From Rhizobium sp. ZPR4 (lineage in GTDB: Bacteria > Pseudomonadota > Alphaproteobacteria > Rhizobiales > Rhizobiaceae), in NCBI RefSeq assembly GCF_040215725.1, contig NZ_CP157968.1:1240001-1304000 (forward strand): a stretch of 64,000 bases of DNA, written 5' to 3'. Below, piece by piece: positions 33,616-42,676 of this stretch. The position numbers and the translations under genes were made by a program. Under the pieces are notes generated by a model. The model made no database searches and was not told the DNA's origin. It worked only from the letters and a program-made list of their open reading frames with translations. How positions within the stretch are numbered: position 1 is the first letter of the stretch; every line of letters begins with the position of its first letter.

Positions 33616-34650
33616 ATGGAATACAGAAATCTCGGTGCTTCCGGCTTACGCGTTCCGGTTCTCAGTTTTGGTGCCGGCACATTTGCCGGCAGCGGGCCGC
33701 TCTTCAGCGCTTGGGGCTCGACGGATGCTAGGGAAGCGCGGCGTCTGGTCGACATCTGCCTGGAAGCGGGCGTCAATCTCTTTGATACGGCCGACGTCTA
33801 TTCGGCGGGCGCATCGGAGGAGGTACTCGGCGAGGCGATCCGGGGCAGGCGGGATGCTGTCTTGATCTCGACGAAGACGGCTTTGCCGATGGGCGATGGA
33901 CCGACCGACTGGGGCAGCTCGCGCTTGCGCCTGATCAAATCGGTCGACGCTGCCCTGCGCCGGCTCGGGACAGATTACATCGACCTCTTGCAACTGCACG
34001 CTTTCGACGCCTCGACGCCGATCGAGGAAACGCTCTCCACCCTTGATCAACTCGTGAAGGCGGGAAAGATCCGCTATATCGGTGCTTCCAACTTCGCCGG
34101 TTGGGAGTTGATGAAATCGCTCGCCATGTCCGAGAAGCGTGGCTACGTTCGCCATGTCGCCCATCAAGTCTATTATTCGCTCGCCGGCCGTGACTATGAA
34201 TGGGAACTGATGCCCCTTGGCAGCGATCAGAATGTCGGCGCGCTCGTCTGGAGCCCGCTGGCCTGGGGGAGGCTGACAGGCAAGATCCGTCGCGGCCAGC
34301 CTTTGCCGGAGACAAGCCGTCTGCACGAAACCGCATCCTTCGGCCCGCCTGTCGATGATGAGAGGCTGTTCGATATCGTCGATGTTCTGGATGAGATCGC
34401 CGGTGAAACCGGAAAGAGCGTACCGCAGATTGCCATCAACTGGTTGCTAAGCCGGCCGACTGTTTCAAGCGTCATCATCGGTGCGCGCAATGAAGAGCAG
34501 TTGCGCCAGAATCTCGGCGCGGCCGGCTGGACGCTTTCGAAAGAGCAGGTCGGGAAGCTCGACAAGGTCAGCGAGCTGACCGCTCCCTATCCCTATTTTC
34601 CGTATCGGCGCCAGGAGGGCTTCGCCAGACTGAACCCGCCGCTGGTTTGA
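33616..34650 (+). CDS. Aldo/keto reductase (YajO/TAS-type)
   Basis: This 344-residue NADPH-dependent oxidoreductase has the tetrad Asp and Tyr in FDTADVYSAGASEE, a Lys in ISTKTALP and the His in LLQLHAFD; cofactor-binding ASNFAGW and VIIGARNEEQLRQNL are seen. It has AGGAG before the ATG. It is divergent from the LysR gene and convergent with a related reductase at 34712, a local pair sharing the ISTK/ATKGxxPMGxGP layout. Confidence 0.92.
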   Translation: MEYRNLGASGLRVPVLSFGAGTFAGSGPLFSAWGSTDAREARRLVDICLEAGVNLFDTADVYSAGASEEVLGEAIRGRRDAVLISTKTALPMGDGPTDWGSSRLRLIKSVDAALRRLGTDYIDLLQLHAFDASTPIEETLSTLDQLVKAGKIRYIGASNFAGWELMKSLAMSEKRGYVRHVAHQVYYSLAGRDYEWELMPLGSDQNVGALVWSPLAWGRLTGKIRRGQPLPETSRLHETASFGPPVDDERLFDIVDVLDEIAGETGKSVPQIAINWLLSRPTVSSVIIGARNEEQLRQNLGAAGWTLSKEQVGKLDKVSELTAPYPYFPYRRQEGFARLNPPLV

Positions 34651-34673
34651 CGCGGTAGGCGATCCTGATGACG

Positions 34674-34701
34674 GCGGCGAAGCAGGTAAATGCTTCGCCG
34701 C
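34674..34701 (+). terminator. Bidirectional terminator hairpin between the two reductase genes
   Basis: GCGGCGAAGCA (34674-34684) pairs exactly over 11 bp with TGCTTCGCCGC (34691-34701) around GGTAAA. A short T run (GCGTTTTA) follows about 7 bases later. It lies between convergent genes. Confidence 0.7.
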
Positions 34702-34711
34702 TGAATGCGTT

Positions 34712-35743
34712 TTAGCGGCCACCCTCGATCTTGCGATGGCGCTGGTTCCGGCCGCTTTCCCCGTAAGGATAGGCCGCGGGTTGTGGCGCGCTGATCTCGT
34801 TCAGTCGATCCATCTCCGCCTCCGATAGAGACAGCTTGGCGGCGCCGAGATTGTCGGCAAGCTGTTCGGCGGTGCGGGCACCGAGGATGACGGATGTGAC
34901 GGCCGGGCGTGCAGCCGTCCAGGCAAGCGCCACTTGTGCCATGCTGACGCCTCGCGCCTTGGCGATTTCCTCCACGGCAGCAATGATTGCCCAGGTCCGC
35001 TCCTGCGCATTGCGCGGCGCAAAGGATTCGCTGCCGCGATTGGGGTTTTCGCCAAGTCTTGTGGCGCCGGTCGGCATTTCGTCGCGCTTGTATTTGCCGG
35101 TCAGCCAGCCGCCGCCGAGCGGCGACCAGGGAAGCAGGCCCATGCCGGCATCGAGGCAGGCATCGACGATCTCAAGCTCGATATCGCGCACGAGCAGATT
35201 ATATTGCGGCTGCAGGGTCACGGGACGCGTATAGCCCTGTGCCTTGGCGATCTCAGCCGCCTTGGCGATGTGCCAGCCGACATAGTTGGAAAAGCCGTAA
35301 TAGCCGATCTTGCCGGCGCGCACGGCATCGTCGAGAAAGCGAAGCGTCTCCTCGATCGGAGTCAACGCGTCCCAGGCGTGCATCTGATAGAGATCGATAT
35401 GGTCGATGCCGAGACGACGCAGCGAGTCGTCCAGGGCCTGGCCCAGATGCCGGCGCGAAAGACCGATATCGTTCGGCCCCTTGCCCATCGGGAAACGGCC
35501 CTTGGTAGCGACGACGGCCTGGCGGGCCTCGGTCGGACGTGCCTTCAGCCAGCGGCCGATGATCTCTTCCGACTTGCCTGCGCTGTAGACATCGGCGGTA
35601 TCGATGAAGTTGCCGCCCCATGCGAAATAATCGTCCAGAAGCTTATGCGACGCGGCCTCACTCGCTTCCGCGCCGAACGTCATGGTGCCAAGGCAATAGG
35701 CCGTGACGACGGCCCCGCTTGGGCCGAGCTTGCGATAATCCAT
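34712..35743 (-). CDS. Aldo/keto reductase, second of the convergent pair
   Basis: This 343-residue protein is related to the reductase at 33616: MDYRKLGPSGAVVTAYCLGTM at the start, FIDTADVYSAGKSEE with the Asp-Tyr pair, VATKGRFPMGKGPND, LYQMHAWD with the His, and VILGARTAEQLADNL near the end. The start is the ATG at 35743 with GGAGGCAGG upstream; the open frame extends 25 codons further without family match. Its substrate is unknown. Confidence 0.92.
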   Translation of the reverse strand: MDYRKLGPSGAVVTAYCLGTMTFGAEASEAASHKLLDDYFAWGGNFIDTADVYSAGKSEEIIGRWLKARPTEARQAVVATKGRFPMGKGPNDIGLSRRHLGQALDDSLRRLGIDHIDLYQMHAWDALTPIEETLRFLDDAVRAGKIGYYGFSNYVGWHIAKAAEIAKAQGYTRPVTLQPQYNLLVRDIELEIVDACLDAGMGLLPWSPLGGGWLTGKYKRDEMPTGATRLGENPNRGSESFAPRNAQERTWAIIAAVEEIAKARGVSMAQVALAWTAARPAVTSVILGARTAEQLADNLGAAKLSLSEAEMDRLNEISAPQPAAYPYGESGRNQRHRKIEGGR

Positions 35744-36003
35744 TCCTGCCTCCTCTGAACGGAGCGCTGGTTCCCGATCGGCAAAGCTTTCGGGCGAGCC
35801 GCAGGCTCCGTGATCCATAGCAATGTGGTGCTTGAGACGGCCTCCACCGTCGATGGGGTTCGACGCTTGGCGTTTTTACCGCCTCGGCCGCAAAGAGAGC
35901 ATAACCAATCATCCCATGATTACCAAGCGTATTCATTGCCTGGGCGGCCCGGCTTGCGTAAAATTCTCCGTGATGATTCCTTTCTCGCCGAATGCCTTCC
36001 TGT
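35744..36003. promoter_or_regulatory. Divergent gap with a 15-bp palindrome
   Basis: This 260-base region separates the minus-strand reductase and recX. It has a palindrome AATCAT-CCC-ATGATT at 35907-35921 that could be a regulator site. I see no gene in it and no certain promoter boxes. Confidence 0.3.
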
Positions 36004-36540
36004 ATGGATGAAACGCCGACAAGCCGCATGCTTTCCTGGGCACGCAACTCCACCATCTATCGCCTCGAGCGCCGGATGATGACCGAGAAACAGCTATTCG
36101 ACGCCATCGCCAAGAAAGCCAAGCAGAAATTCGAAGATATCAGCGATGCGCAGATCAAGGCACTTGCGGATTTCGCCGTCAAATTCGCCTACGAACTGAA
36201 GGTGCTCGACGATGTCGCCTTTGCCGAGATCAGCACACGCTCGGCGGTTCGTTCCGGCAAATCGAAGAAAGCCATCGCCTTCAAACTCGCATCCAAGGGC
36301 ATAGATGGCGAAACCGTCGTTGCGGCAGTGGAGGAGGTCGATGATCTCCACTCCGCCATTATCTTTGCCAGGAAGCGCGGCTTCGGCCCCTTCCGGCGTG
36401 GTGATCTGGACGAGAAGCGCAAGGCAAAAGAACTATCCGCCTTCGCCCGCAACGGCTTCAGCTTCGCCATCGGCAAAAGGGTCTTCGATATGGAACGAGA
36501 GGACGCCGAAGAACTATTGCTGTCGGCCTCGGCATTCTGA
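36004..36540 (+). CDS. recX: Regulatory protein RecX
   Basis: This 178-residue all-helical protein modulates RecA filaments. It shows the RecX pattern of three-helix repeats: YRLERRMMTEKQLFDAIAKKAKQKF near residues 18-42, FAYELKVLDDVAFAEISTRSAVRSGKSKKAIAFKLASKGI (first repeats), and FARKRGFGPFRRGD. ATG 36004 starts MDETPTSRMLSWAR, which fits rhizobial homologues; 35992 is an alternative start. recA is not adjacent, as is usual in this group. Confidence 0.88.
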   Translation: MDETPTSRMLSWARNSTIYRLERRMMTEKQLFDAIAKKAKQKFEDISDAQIKALADFAVKFAYELKVLDDVAFAEISTRSAVRSGKSKKAIAFKLASKGIDGETVVAAVEEVDDLHSAIIFARKRGFGPFRRGDLDEKRKAKELSAFARNGFSFAIGKRVFDMEREDAEELLLSASAF

Positions 36541-36601
36541 AGTTCAATGCTCATTGAAATGGCTGAGGCCACCCGCTAGCTTTGCCGCGCTTGAATGCGG
36601 C

Positions 36602-37219
36602 ATGCAGGGGAAATTCGTGAAAGCAGCTATTCGATTGTTCGCGATGGCGATCGCCATCGTCTCATTGCCGATGGTGGCCCATGCCGATTGGCAGGCGGTG
36701 GAGACGACCAAGACCTATGCGATTGCCGGGACAAGCGGGGCCGAGCTTTACGACTCGATCGGCGAGCGCGGTCCATTGCTCGGGCCGAAAGTGCGGGCGA
36801 TCGCCCATACCGATTTCAAGCTGACCTGGACGCGCAAATACGAACCGCAGCCGGATGGCGCCTGCACGATCACGGTCAACATACCAAAACTGATCATCAC
36901 CTACACATTGCCGAAGCCTTCGGCGCAATTGCCGGCATCGACCCGCAAAAGCTGGCAGAAATTCATCGCAGGCGTCGAAGCGCATGAGCGGGTGCATGGT
37001 GGCTTCATCAAGGACATGGTCAAGGAAATCGAAGCTGTGAGCGTCGGTTTTTCCGTGCCCGATGATCCCAAATGCAGCAAGATCCGCGTTGAACTCACGA
37101 AGCGGCTCGGCGAGATTTCCAACAGGGAGCGGCAGCGCAACAGCGATTTCGACAAGGTCGAATTCAGCGATGGCGGCAATCTCCAGCAGCTCGTTCTGAA
37201 GCTGGTCAGGGAAGAATAG
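36602..37219 (+). CDS. Exported DUF922-family putative zinc protease
   Basis: This 205-residue protein has a signal peptide (MQGKFVKAAIRLFAMAIAIVSLPMVAHAD, cut near residue 28). The DUF922 domain follows, with ETTKTYAIAGTSGAELYDSIGERGP, a TWTRKYEP strand, and the metal-binding HERVH motif in GVEAHERVHGGFIKDMVKEIE (about 127-147). Such proteins are predicted periplasmic metalloproteases. Start ATG 36602 is close to a weak AGG; GTG 36617 is an alternative. No operon partner. Confidence 0.85.
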   Translation: MQGKFVKAAIRLFAMAIAIVSLPMVAHADWQAVETTKTYAIAGTSGAELYDSIGERGPLLGPKVRAIAHTDFKLTWTRKYEPQPDGACTITVNIPKLIITYTLPKPSAQLPASTRKSWQKFIAGVEAHERVHGGFIKDMVKEIEAVSVGFSVPDDPKCSKIRVELTKRLGEISNRERQRNSDFDKVEFSDGGNLQQLVLKLVREE

Positions 37220-37273
37220 CGCCAAGGAGCGCAGTCGGACGAATGCTTCCGGCTGCGCCCGCTTGAAAGTGGA

Positions 37274-37999
37274 TCAGCGGCCCTTTTGCTTGCGCCATTC
37301 GGCGAATTTCAGTTTCGGCGCGTCGCTGGTTGCCGGATAGAGACCGATGATGGTCGCGCCGTTCATGACTTCCTCGGTGACGAAGTCCTCGTAGGCCGTC
37401 ATCTCCACGGTCTCATTGGCGATCTCATCGGCGAGATGGGCGGGGATGACGATAACGCCCTCATTGTCGCCGACGAGAACGTCGCCGGGGAAGACCGCGA
37501 CATCGCCGCAGCCGATCGGACCATTGATTTCGATCGCCTGATGCAGCGTCAGGTTCGTCGGGGCGGACGGGCGGTGATGATAGGAGGGGATATCGAGGGC
37601 GGCGATTTCCGGGCTGTCGCGGAAACCGCCGTCGGTGACGACGCCGGCTACGCCGCGCACCTGCAGGCGCGAGATCAGGATCGAGCCCGCCGAGGCGGCG
37701 CGTGCATCCTTGCGGCTATCCATGACCAGCACGAAGCCGGGCGGGCATTGCTCGACGGCGGCGCGTTGCGGATGCTCCGGGTTGCGGAAGACTTCGAGCG
37801 TGTTCAGGTCCTCGCGTGCCGGAATATAGCGCAGCGTGAAGGCCTGGCCGACCATGTTCGCCTTCTTCGGCGAAAGCGGTCGGACATCCTGAATGAACTG
37901 ATTGCGCAGGCCGCGCCTGAAAAGCGCGGTGGCGATTGTCGGTGTCGCGACGCCCATCAGCTTGTCGCGCGTCTCGGTGCTCAGCACGTAATTGCTCAT
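37274..37999 (-). CDS. RraA-family lyase/ribonuclease activity regulator-like protein
   Basis: This 241-residue RraA-fold protein has GVAGVVTDGGFRDSPEI near residues 125-141, with the Arg-Asp pair of HMG-type aldolases, and GDVLVGDNEGVIVIPAHLADEIA near 178-200. It is in one direction with the IlvD/Edd dehydratase gene 18 bases upstream, so it probably acts on the 2-keto-3-deoxy acid made there. It is a distant relative of the RraA protein at 9968. Confidence 0.88.
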   Translation of the reverse strand: MSNYVLSTETRDKLMGVATPTIATALFRRGLRNQFIQDVRPLSPKKANMVGQAFTLRYIPAREDLNTLEVFRNPEHPQRAAVEQCPPGFVLVMDSRKDARAASAGSILISRLQVRGVAGVVTDGGFRDSPEIAALDIPSYHHRPSAPTNLTLHQAIEINGPIGCGDVAVFPGDVLVGDNEGVIVIPAHLADEIANETVEMTAYEDFVTEEVMNGATIIGLYPATSDAPKLKFAEWRKQKGR

Positions 38000-38017
38000 G
38001 CGATATATCCTTTATAA

Positions 38018-39754
38018 TCAATAGATGTCGGGTTCGCCCGGTGTCGGGCCGAAACCGGTTTCCAGGAAGTCGAAATCGCAGCCGGTATCGGCCTGCGCCA
38101 CATGGCGCGAAAACATCCAGCCAAAGCCGCGGCCGAACTTTTCCGGAGGCTTGACCCAGGCGTCGCGACGGCGTTGCAGCTCGTCTTCGTCGACAAGCAT
38201 GTCGATGCGCCGCGCCTCAAGATCGAGGCGGATGATATCGCCGTTGCGCAAGAGCGCCAGCGGGCCGCCGACGTGCGATTCCGGCGAGACATGCAGGATG
38301 CAGGCACCGTAGCTCGTGCCGCTCATGCGGGCGTCGGAGAGGCGGAGCATATCGCGATGCCCCTGTTTCAGCAGGGCCTTGGGGATCGGCAGCATGCCCC
38401 ATTCCGGCATGCCGGGGCCGCCCTGTGGCCCTGCGCCGCGCAGCACCATGACGTGATCCGGGGTGATATCGAGATTTTCGTCGTCCACCGCCTTCTTCAT
38501 CTCCGGATAGCTGTCGAAGACGAGTGCCGGTCCCTGATGCTTGTGAAAACGCGGATCGCAGGCGGCGGGCTTGATGACGGCGCCGGTCGGCGCGAGATTA
38601 CCCTTCAGCACCGCAAGCGAGCCCTCATGATAGACCGGATTGTCGAGCGAGCGGATCACGTCGTCGTTGTAGCATTTGGCGCCCTCGAGCGTTTCGCCGA
38701 GGGTGAAGCCCGATACGGTCAAGGCTGAGAGATCGAGCTTGGAAGATAGCTTTGCCATCAAAGCTCTCAGACCGCCGGCATAATAGAAATCCTCCATCAG
38801 ATAGGTCTTGCCGGTCGGTCTGATATTGGCAAGTACCGGCGTCGTGCGCCCGGCCTTGTCGAGATCGTCGAGTGAAAGATTGGTGCCGGCGCGTCGTGCC
38901 ATGGCGATCAGATGCACGACGGCATTGGTGGAACAGCCCGTCGCCATCGCCACCGCGACGGCATTGTTGACGGCGGCCTGCGTCACGATCTTTGCAGGAA
39001 CGAGATCCTCCCAGACCATTTCGACGATCCGACGGCCGACGGCCGACGACATGCGGATATGATTGGCATCAGGTGCGGGGATCGAGCTGGCGCCGGGCAG
39101 CGTCAAGCCGAGCGCTTCCGCGATCGCCGTCATTGTGCTTGCCGTGCCCATGGTCATGCAGTGACCGTAGGAGCGGGCGATGCCGGCCTCGACATCAACC
39201 CATTCCTTCTCCGAAATGGTGCCGGCGCGGCGTTCGTCCCAGAATTTCCAGGCATCCGATCCTGAGCCGAGATATTCGCCACGATAATTGCCGCGCAGCA
39301 TCGGGCCGGCCGGCAGATAGATCATCGGCAGCCCCATGGAGAGTGCACCCATGACGAGGCCAGGCGTGGTCTTGTCGCAGCCACCCATCAGCACGGCGCC
39401 ATCGACCGGATGCGAGCGCAAAAGCTCTTCCGCCTCCATCGCCAGCATGTTGCGGTAGAGCATGGTCGTCGGCTTCACATAGCTTTCCGACAACGAGAGT
39501 GCAGGCAGTTCCAGCGGAAAGCCGCCGGCCTGCAGGATGCCGCGCTTCACATCCTCGACGCGATGCTTGAAATGGGCATGGCAGGGATTGGCATCCGACC
39601 AGGTGTTCAGGATGGCGATGACGGGCTTGTCCGCCCATTCCTCGGGCGCATAGCCCATCTGCATGGTGCGCGAGCGATGTCCCGAGCTTCTGAGATCATC
39701 CGGCGCAAACCATCTGGCGCTGCGTAGGTCCTGGGGCTTCTTCCTGCTGTTCAT
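38018..39754 (-). CDS. IlvD/Edd-family sugar-acid dehydratase (arabonate/xylonate type)
   Basis: This 578-residue Fe-S dehydratase is of the subgroup acting on pentonic acids. Cluster cysteines lie in MGGCDKTTPG (near 128) and YGHCMTMGTASTM (near 196), and the late DARMSGTSYGACILHVSPESH block (near 480-500) supplies the Mg site and active-site Ser. Its N-terminus LRSARWFAPDDLRSSGHRSR is typical of L-arabonate and D-xylonate dehydratases rather than IlvD proper. It sits between an SsuABC-type transporter and an RraA lyase in a minus-strand run. Confidence 0.92.
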   Translation of the reverse strand: MNSRKKPQDLRSARWFAPDDLRSSGHRSRTMQMGYAPEEWADKPVIAILNTWSDANPCHAHFKHRVEDVKRGILQAGGFPLELPALSLSESYVKPTTMLYRNMLAMEAEELLRSHPVDGAVLMGGCDKTTPGLVMGALSMGLPMIYLPAGPMLRGNYRGEYLGSGSDAWKFWDERRAGTISEKEWVDVEAGIARSYGHCMTMGTASTMTAIAEALGLTLPGASSIPAPDANHIRMSSAVGRRIVEMVWEDLVPAKIVTQAAVNNAVAVAMATGCSTNAVVHLIAMARRAGTNLSLDDLDKAGRTTPVLANIRPTGKTYLMEDFYYAGGLRALMAKLSSKLDLSALTVSGFTLGETLEGAKCYNDDVIRSLDNPVYHEGSLAVLKGNLAPTGAVIKPAACDPRFHKHQGPALVFDSYPEMKKAVDDENLDITPDHVMVLRGAGPQGGPGMPEWGMLPIPKALLKQGHRDMLRLSDARMSGTSYGACILHVSPESHVGGPLALLRNGDIIRLDLEARRIDMLVDEDELQRRRDAWVKPPEKFGRGFGWMFSRHVAQADTGCDFDFLETGFGPTPGEPDIY

Positions 39755-39809
39755 TGTATCTGCGCCTTGTATCCGAATGTTGGTCGAAGAGATAAGTCCG
39801 TGCGCCTGT

Positions 39810-40673
39810 TCATTCCTTCATGCCCCATTTAAGCAGGGTGCGGCGCTCGATCGTCTGGAAAACCAAGTTTTCGACAATAAGCCCGATGACGATCACAGTC
39901 AGCAGGCCGGCAAAGACCGAGGGGATATCGAGAAGATTGCGGTTTTCGAAGATGAACCAGCCGAGGCCGCCCTGGCCGGAGGAGACGCCGAAGACAAGCT
40001 CGGCGGCGATCAGTGTGCGCCAGGAGAAGGCCCAGCCGATTTTCAAGCCCGTCAGGATCGACGGGAAGGCGGCGGGGATCAGAATGCGGAAGACATAGGA
40101 TAGCCCCGTCAACCCGTAGTTCGCGCCGACCATGCGCAAGGTGCGCGAGACGCCGAGAAAGCCCGCATGGGTGTTGAGCGCGACGGCCCAGAGCACGGAA
40201 TGTATGAGCACGAAGACGAGGCTCGCCGGGCCGAGGCCGAACCAGATGAGCGCGAGCGGCAGCAGCGAGATGGCCGGCAGCGGATTGAACATCGCCGTCA
40301 TGGTCTCAAGAAAATCGGTGCCGATGCGCGTGTTGATCGCAACAACCGTCAGGACGGCGGCGAGCACCGTTCCCGAGATGTACCCTGTCACCAGTATCTT
40401 CAGCGTGGTCCAGATGCGGGCCGGCAGCACGCCGTCGGCGAAACGATCGTAAAGCGCCGTCAAGGTATCGCTGAGTGTCGGGAACAGCAGCGGATTGTCG
40501 AGATGCCGGGCATAGGCCTCCCAGATAACGGCAAGGACGATGATCAGCAACGACTTGCGGAACAGGCCCGACTGCCAAAGGAGTTCCATCGCGCCGAGCT
40601 TCTGCTCGACGGCCGCGATATGGCCAGCGGCTTCCGTTGTCTGTGGGGCAAGGATGATCTGTGGCACACTCAT
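39810..40673 (-). CDS. ABC transporter permease (SsuC/TauC type)
   Basis: This 287-residue inner-membrane permease is of the nitrate/sulfonate/taurine family. A roughly 40-residue polar N-terminus is followed by membrane helices; the EAA-type loop LRMVGANYGLTGLSYVFRILIPAAFPSIL (near 182-210) is clear. It lies 3 bases after the ATPase gene in the same direction. Family members import sulfonates, nitrate or pyrimidine precursors; the adjoining dehydratase suggests an organic acid here. Confidence 0.9.
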   Translation of the reverse strand: MSVPQIILAPQTTEAAGHIAAVEQKLGAMELLWQSGLFRKSLLIIVLAVIWEAYARHLDNPLLFPTLSDTLTALYDRFADGVLPARIWTTLKILVTGYISGTVLAAVLTVVAINTRIGTDFLETMTAMFNPLPAISLLPLALIWFGLGPASLVFVLIHSVLWAVALNTHAGFLGVSRTLRMVGANYGLTGLSYVFRILIPAAFPSILTGLKIGWAFSWRTLIAAELVFGVSSGQGGLGWFIFENRNLLDIPSVFAGLLTVIVIGLIVENLVFQTIERRTLLKWGMKE

Positions 40674-40676
40674 GGC

Positions 40677-41489
40677 TTACTCCCTGTATCCCTGCTCGGC
40701 AAACAGCATGTGGTGGATTTCCTGCTCCAGTTTGGCCGCCGCCGCGGGATCGTCGCGGACGGTTTCCACATCGCGCACTTCGGCCTTGACGCGGCCGGGA
40801 TGCGGCGACAGCAGCAGGATGCGATTGGAGATCTTGATCGCCTCGGCGATCGAGTGCGTCACGAAGATGACGGTGAAGCGGGTATCTTCCCAAAGCTGCA
40901 GAAGTTCGTCCTGCATCTGCCGGCGGGTAAGGGCATCGAGTGCCGCGAATGGCTCGTCCATCAAGAGGATATCGGGCTGCATGGCCATGCCGCGCGCAAT
41001 CGCGACGCGCTGCTTCATGCCACCGGACAGCATATGCGGGTAGGTATCGACCGCACGGGTGAGCTTGACCTTTTCGATATAGTCGCGGGCAATGGCCTCG
41101 GCTTCGCTCCGCGGCAGGCGGCGGGCCGTCGTCAGCGGGAACATGACGTTTTCCAGCACTGTCTTCCAGGGCAGCAACTGGTCGAATTCCTGGAAGACCA
41201 TCATGCGATCGGCGCCGGGTTTCCTGATCGGTTGCCCCTTGATTTCGATCCGGCCGGTCGTCGGTGTCATATATCCGCCGATGGCCTTCAGCAGCGTCGA
41301 TTTTCCGCAACCCGACGGGCCGAGGAGAACGAAGCGATCGGATTGGGCGACCGAGAAACTGACGTTTTCGGTTGCGGTGATCAACAGGTTCGGCGTCTTG
41401 TAGCGAAGCGTCACTCTATCAACATTCAAGAGCGGCTTTGAGGTCATTTTTTCTGTGCTCGGCGTATCGGCGAATTTTGCCTGAAGCAT
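40677..41489 (-). CDS. ABC transporter ATPase (SsuB/TauB type)
   Basis: This 270-residue ATPase has Walker A GPSGCGKST (near 58-66), Q-loop VFQEFDQLLPW, signature LSGGMKQRVAIARGMA (near 155-170), Walker B LLMDEPFAALD and H-loop VTHSIAEA. It is about 20 residues longer than usual at the N-terminus. It partners the SsuC-like permease next to it. Confidence 0.93.
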   Translation of the reverse strand: MLQAKFADTPSTEKMTSKPLLNVDRVTLRYKTPNLLITATENVSFSVAQSDRFVLLGPSGCGKSTLLKAIGGYMTPTTGRIEIKGQPIRKPGADRMMVFQEFDQLLPWKTVLENVMFPLTTARRLPRSEAEAIARDYIEKVKLTRAVDTYPHMLSGGMKQRVAIARGMAMQPDILLMDEPFAALDALTRRQMQDELLQLWEDTRFTVIFVTHSIAEAIKISNRILLLSPHPGRVKAEVRDVETVRDDPAAAAKLEQEIHHMLFAEQGYRE

Positions 41490-41540
41490 GAGGGTCCTCC
41501 AAGAGGCGGCTTGATGGCGGCATTCGCGCCGCCGCAGGCG

Positions 41541-42545
41541 TCAGTTGCCATTAAGATCGGCTGCTTCCGGCAGGTAATAGTCTGTCCAGGCCTTGGGCAT
41601 GGTTTTCAGCGTGCCGATTTTATAGAGGTGAGCCGCGAACTTCATAGTTCCCTGCGGGTCCATGCGGAACTCCATCATGTGCGGCTCGTTCAGAATTGCC
41701 AAAAGATCATCGACGCTGGTCTTGTCGCCGCTGACGGTCTTGTAGGCCTCCACCGCCGATTTCGGATCCTTCTTGATGAAGTCGATGGCTTCCGCCGTTG
41801 CCTCGCGCACCGCCTTGATGATGATCGGGTTGGCGTTTGCAAACTGCGTCGTGGTGAAGAATGTGCCCTGGGTCAACTCGCCGCCAATGATGTCGCGCGA
41901 ATCGACGACCTTGTGAACGCCCTGCTGTTTCAACTCGAGATACTGGAAGGGCGGGGCGGAGAAGTGGTTCTTGACCTCATGCGTCTGATTGGCGAGCGCT
42001 GCCATTGCATCCGGATGGCCAAGCTGCACCGTATTGGCGTCGAACTTGTGCACCTGGTCGTCGCCATACATTTGCGCGGCAGCCATCTGCAGCAGGATTG
42101 CCTGCGTCGACACGCCGACCGTCGGCACGGCGATCTTGTCGCCGGGCTGGATATCCTTCAACGACTGGATGCGCGGATCGCGCGAAACCATGATGACCGG
42201 CTGGGCCGAATTGGTGACGATACCCTTGACCTTGCCTCTGGTGCGATCCCAAAGCAGCAGGAGATTGCCGGTGCCGGTATTGACGATGTCGACATTGCCG
42301 GAAAGCAGCGCATCGGTCTGGGCACCACCGCCGCTGAAGGTGCGCCATTCCACCTTGACGCCCTGAAGACCGTCGGCCGCTGCATGCTTCTCGATCAGCT
42401 TCTGCGTCTCCATCACATGGCTGGCGAGATAAAGAATGCCCGGCTGACGCGTGATCGAGATGTCGGTCTTTTCGGCGGCATCGGCCGAAAAACTGCCCGC
42501 GATCACCATGCCGACCGCGGTCAGACAGCGAAGAAATCCTCTCAT
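41541..42545 (-). CDS. ABC transporter substrate-binding protein (NMT1/TauA type)
   Basis: This 334-residue protein has a signal peptide ending near SADAAEK (residue 24). The NMT1-like domain shows DALLSGNVDIVNTGTGNLLLLWDRTRG and LKDIQPGDKIAVPTVGVSTQAILLQMAA, as in aliphatic sulfonate and taurine binding proteins. A GGAGGAG site lies just upstream of the ATG. It starts the minus-strand transporter-dehydratase operon and is divergent from the GntR gene at 42677. Confidence 0.9.
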   Translation of the reverse strand: MRGFLRCLTAVGMVIAGSFSADAAEKTDISITRQPGILYLASHVMETQKLIEKHAAADGLQGVKVEWRTFSGGGAQTDALLSGNVDIVNTGTGNLLLLWDRTRGKVKGIVTNSAQPVIMVSRDPRIQSLKDIQPGDKIAVPTVGVSTQAILLQMAAAQMYGDDQVHKFDANTVQLGHPDAMAALANQTHEVKNHFSAPPFQYLELKQQGVHKVVDSRDIIGGELTQGTFFTTTQFANANPIIIKAVREATAEAIDFIKKDPKSAVEAYKTVSGDKTSVDDLLAILNEPHMMEFRMDPQGTMKFAAHLYKIGTLKTMPKAWTDYYLPEAADLNGN

Positions 42546-42603
42546 TTGCTCCTCCCGATTTGGCCCAACCCTTGAGAAATGAAGTTGGCTTACACTAACT
42601 AAA

Positions 42604-42621
42604 GCACTAATGTATCAGTGC
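42604..42621. promoter_or_regulatory. Candidate GntR operator, GCACT-N8-AGTGC
   Basis: An inverted repeat GCACT (42604-42608) and AGTGC (42617-42621) lies in the 131-base gap between the divergent binding-protein and GntR genes. FCD-type GntR proteins usually bind such a divergent gap. Assignment is positional only. Confidence 0.45.
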
Positions 42622-42676
42622 ATCAAGCCCCGAACTGTGCTTAATGAGCAGATACTCTCGATGAGAAAGGCCGCCA

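Noticed and set aside
35907..35921. Palindrome AATCATCCCATGATT between a reductase gene and recX, considered as an SOS box.
   Set aside because: It does not match the alphaproteobacterial LexA motif GTTC-N7-GTTC; kept only as an unassigned palindrome in the gap entry.
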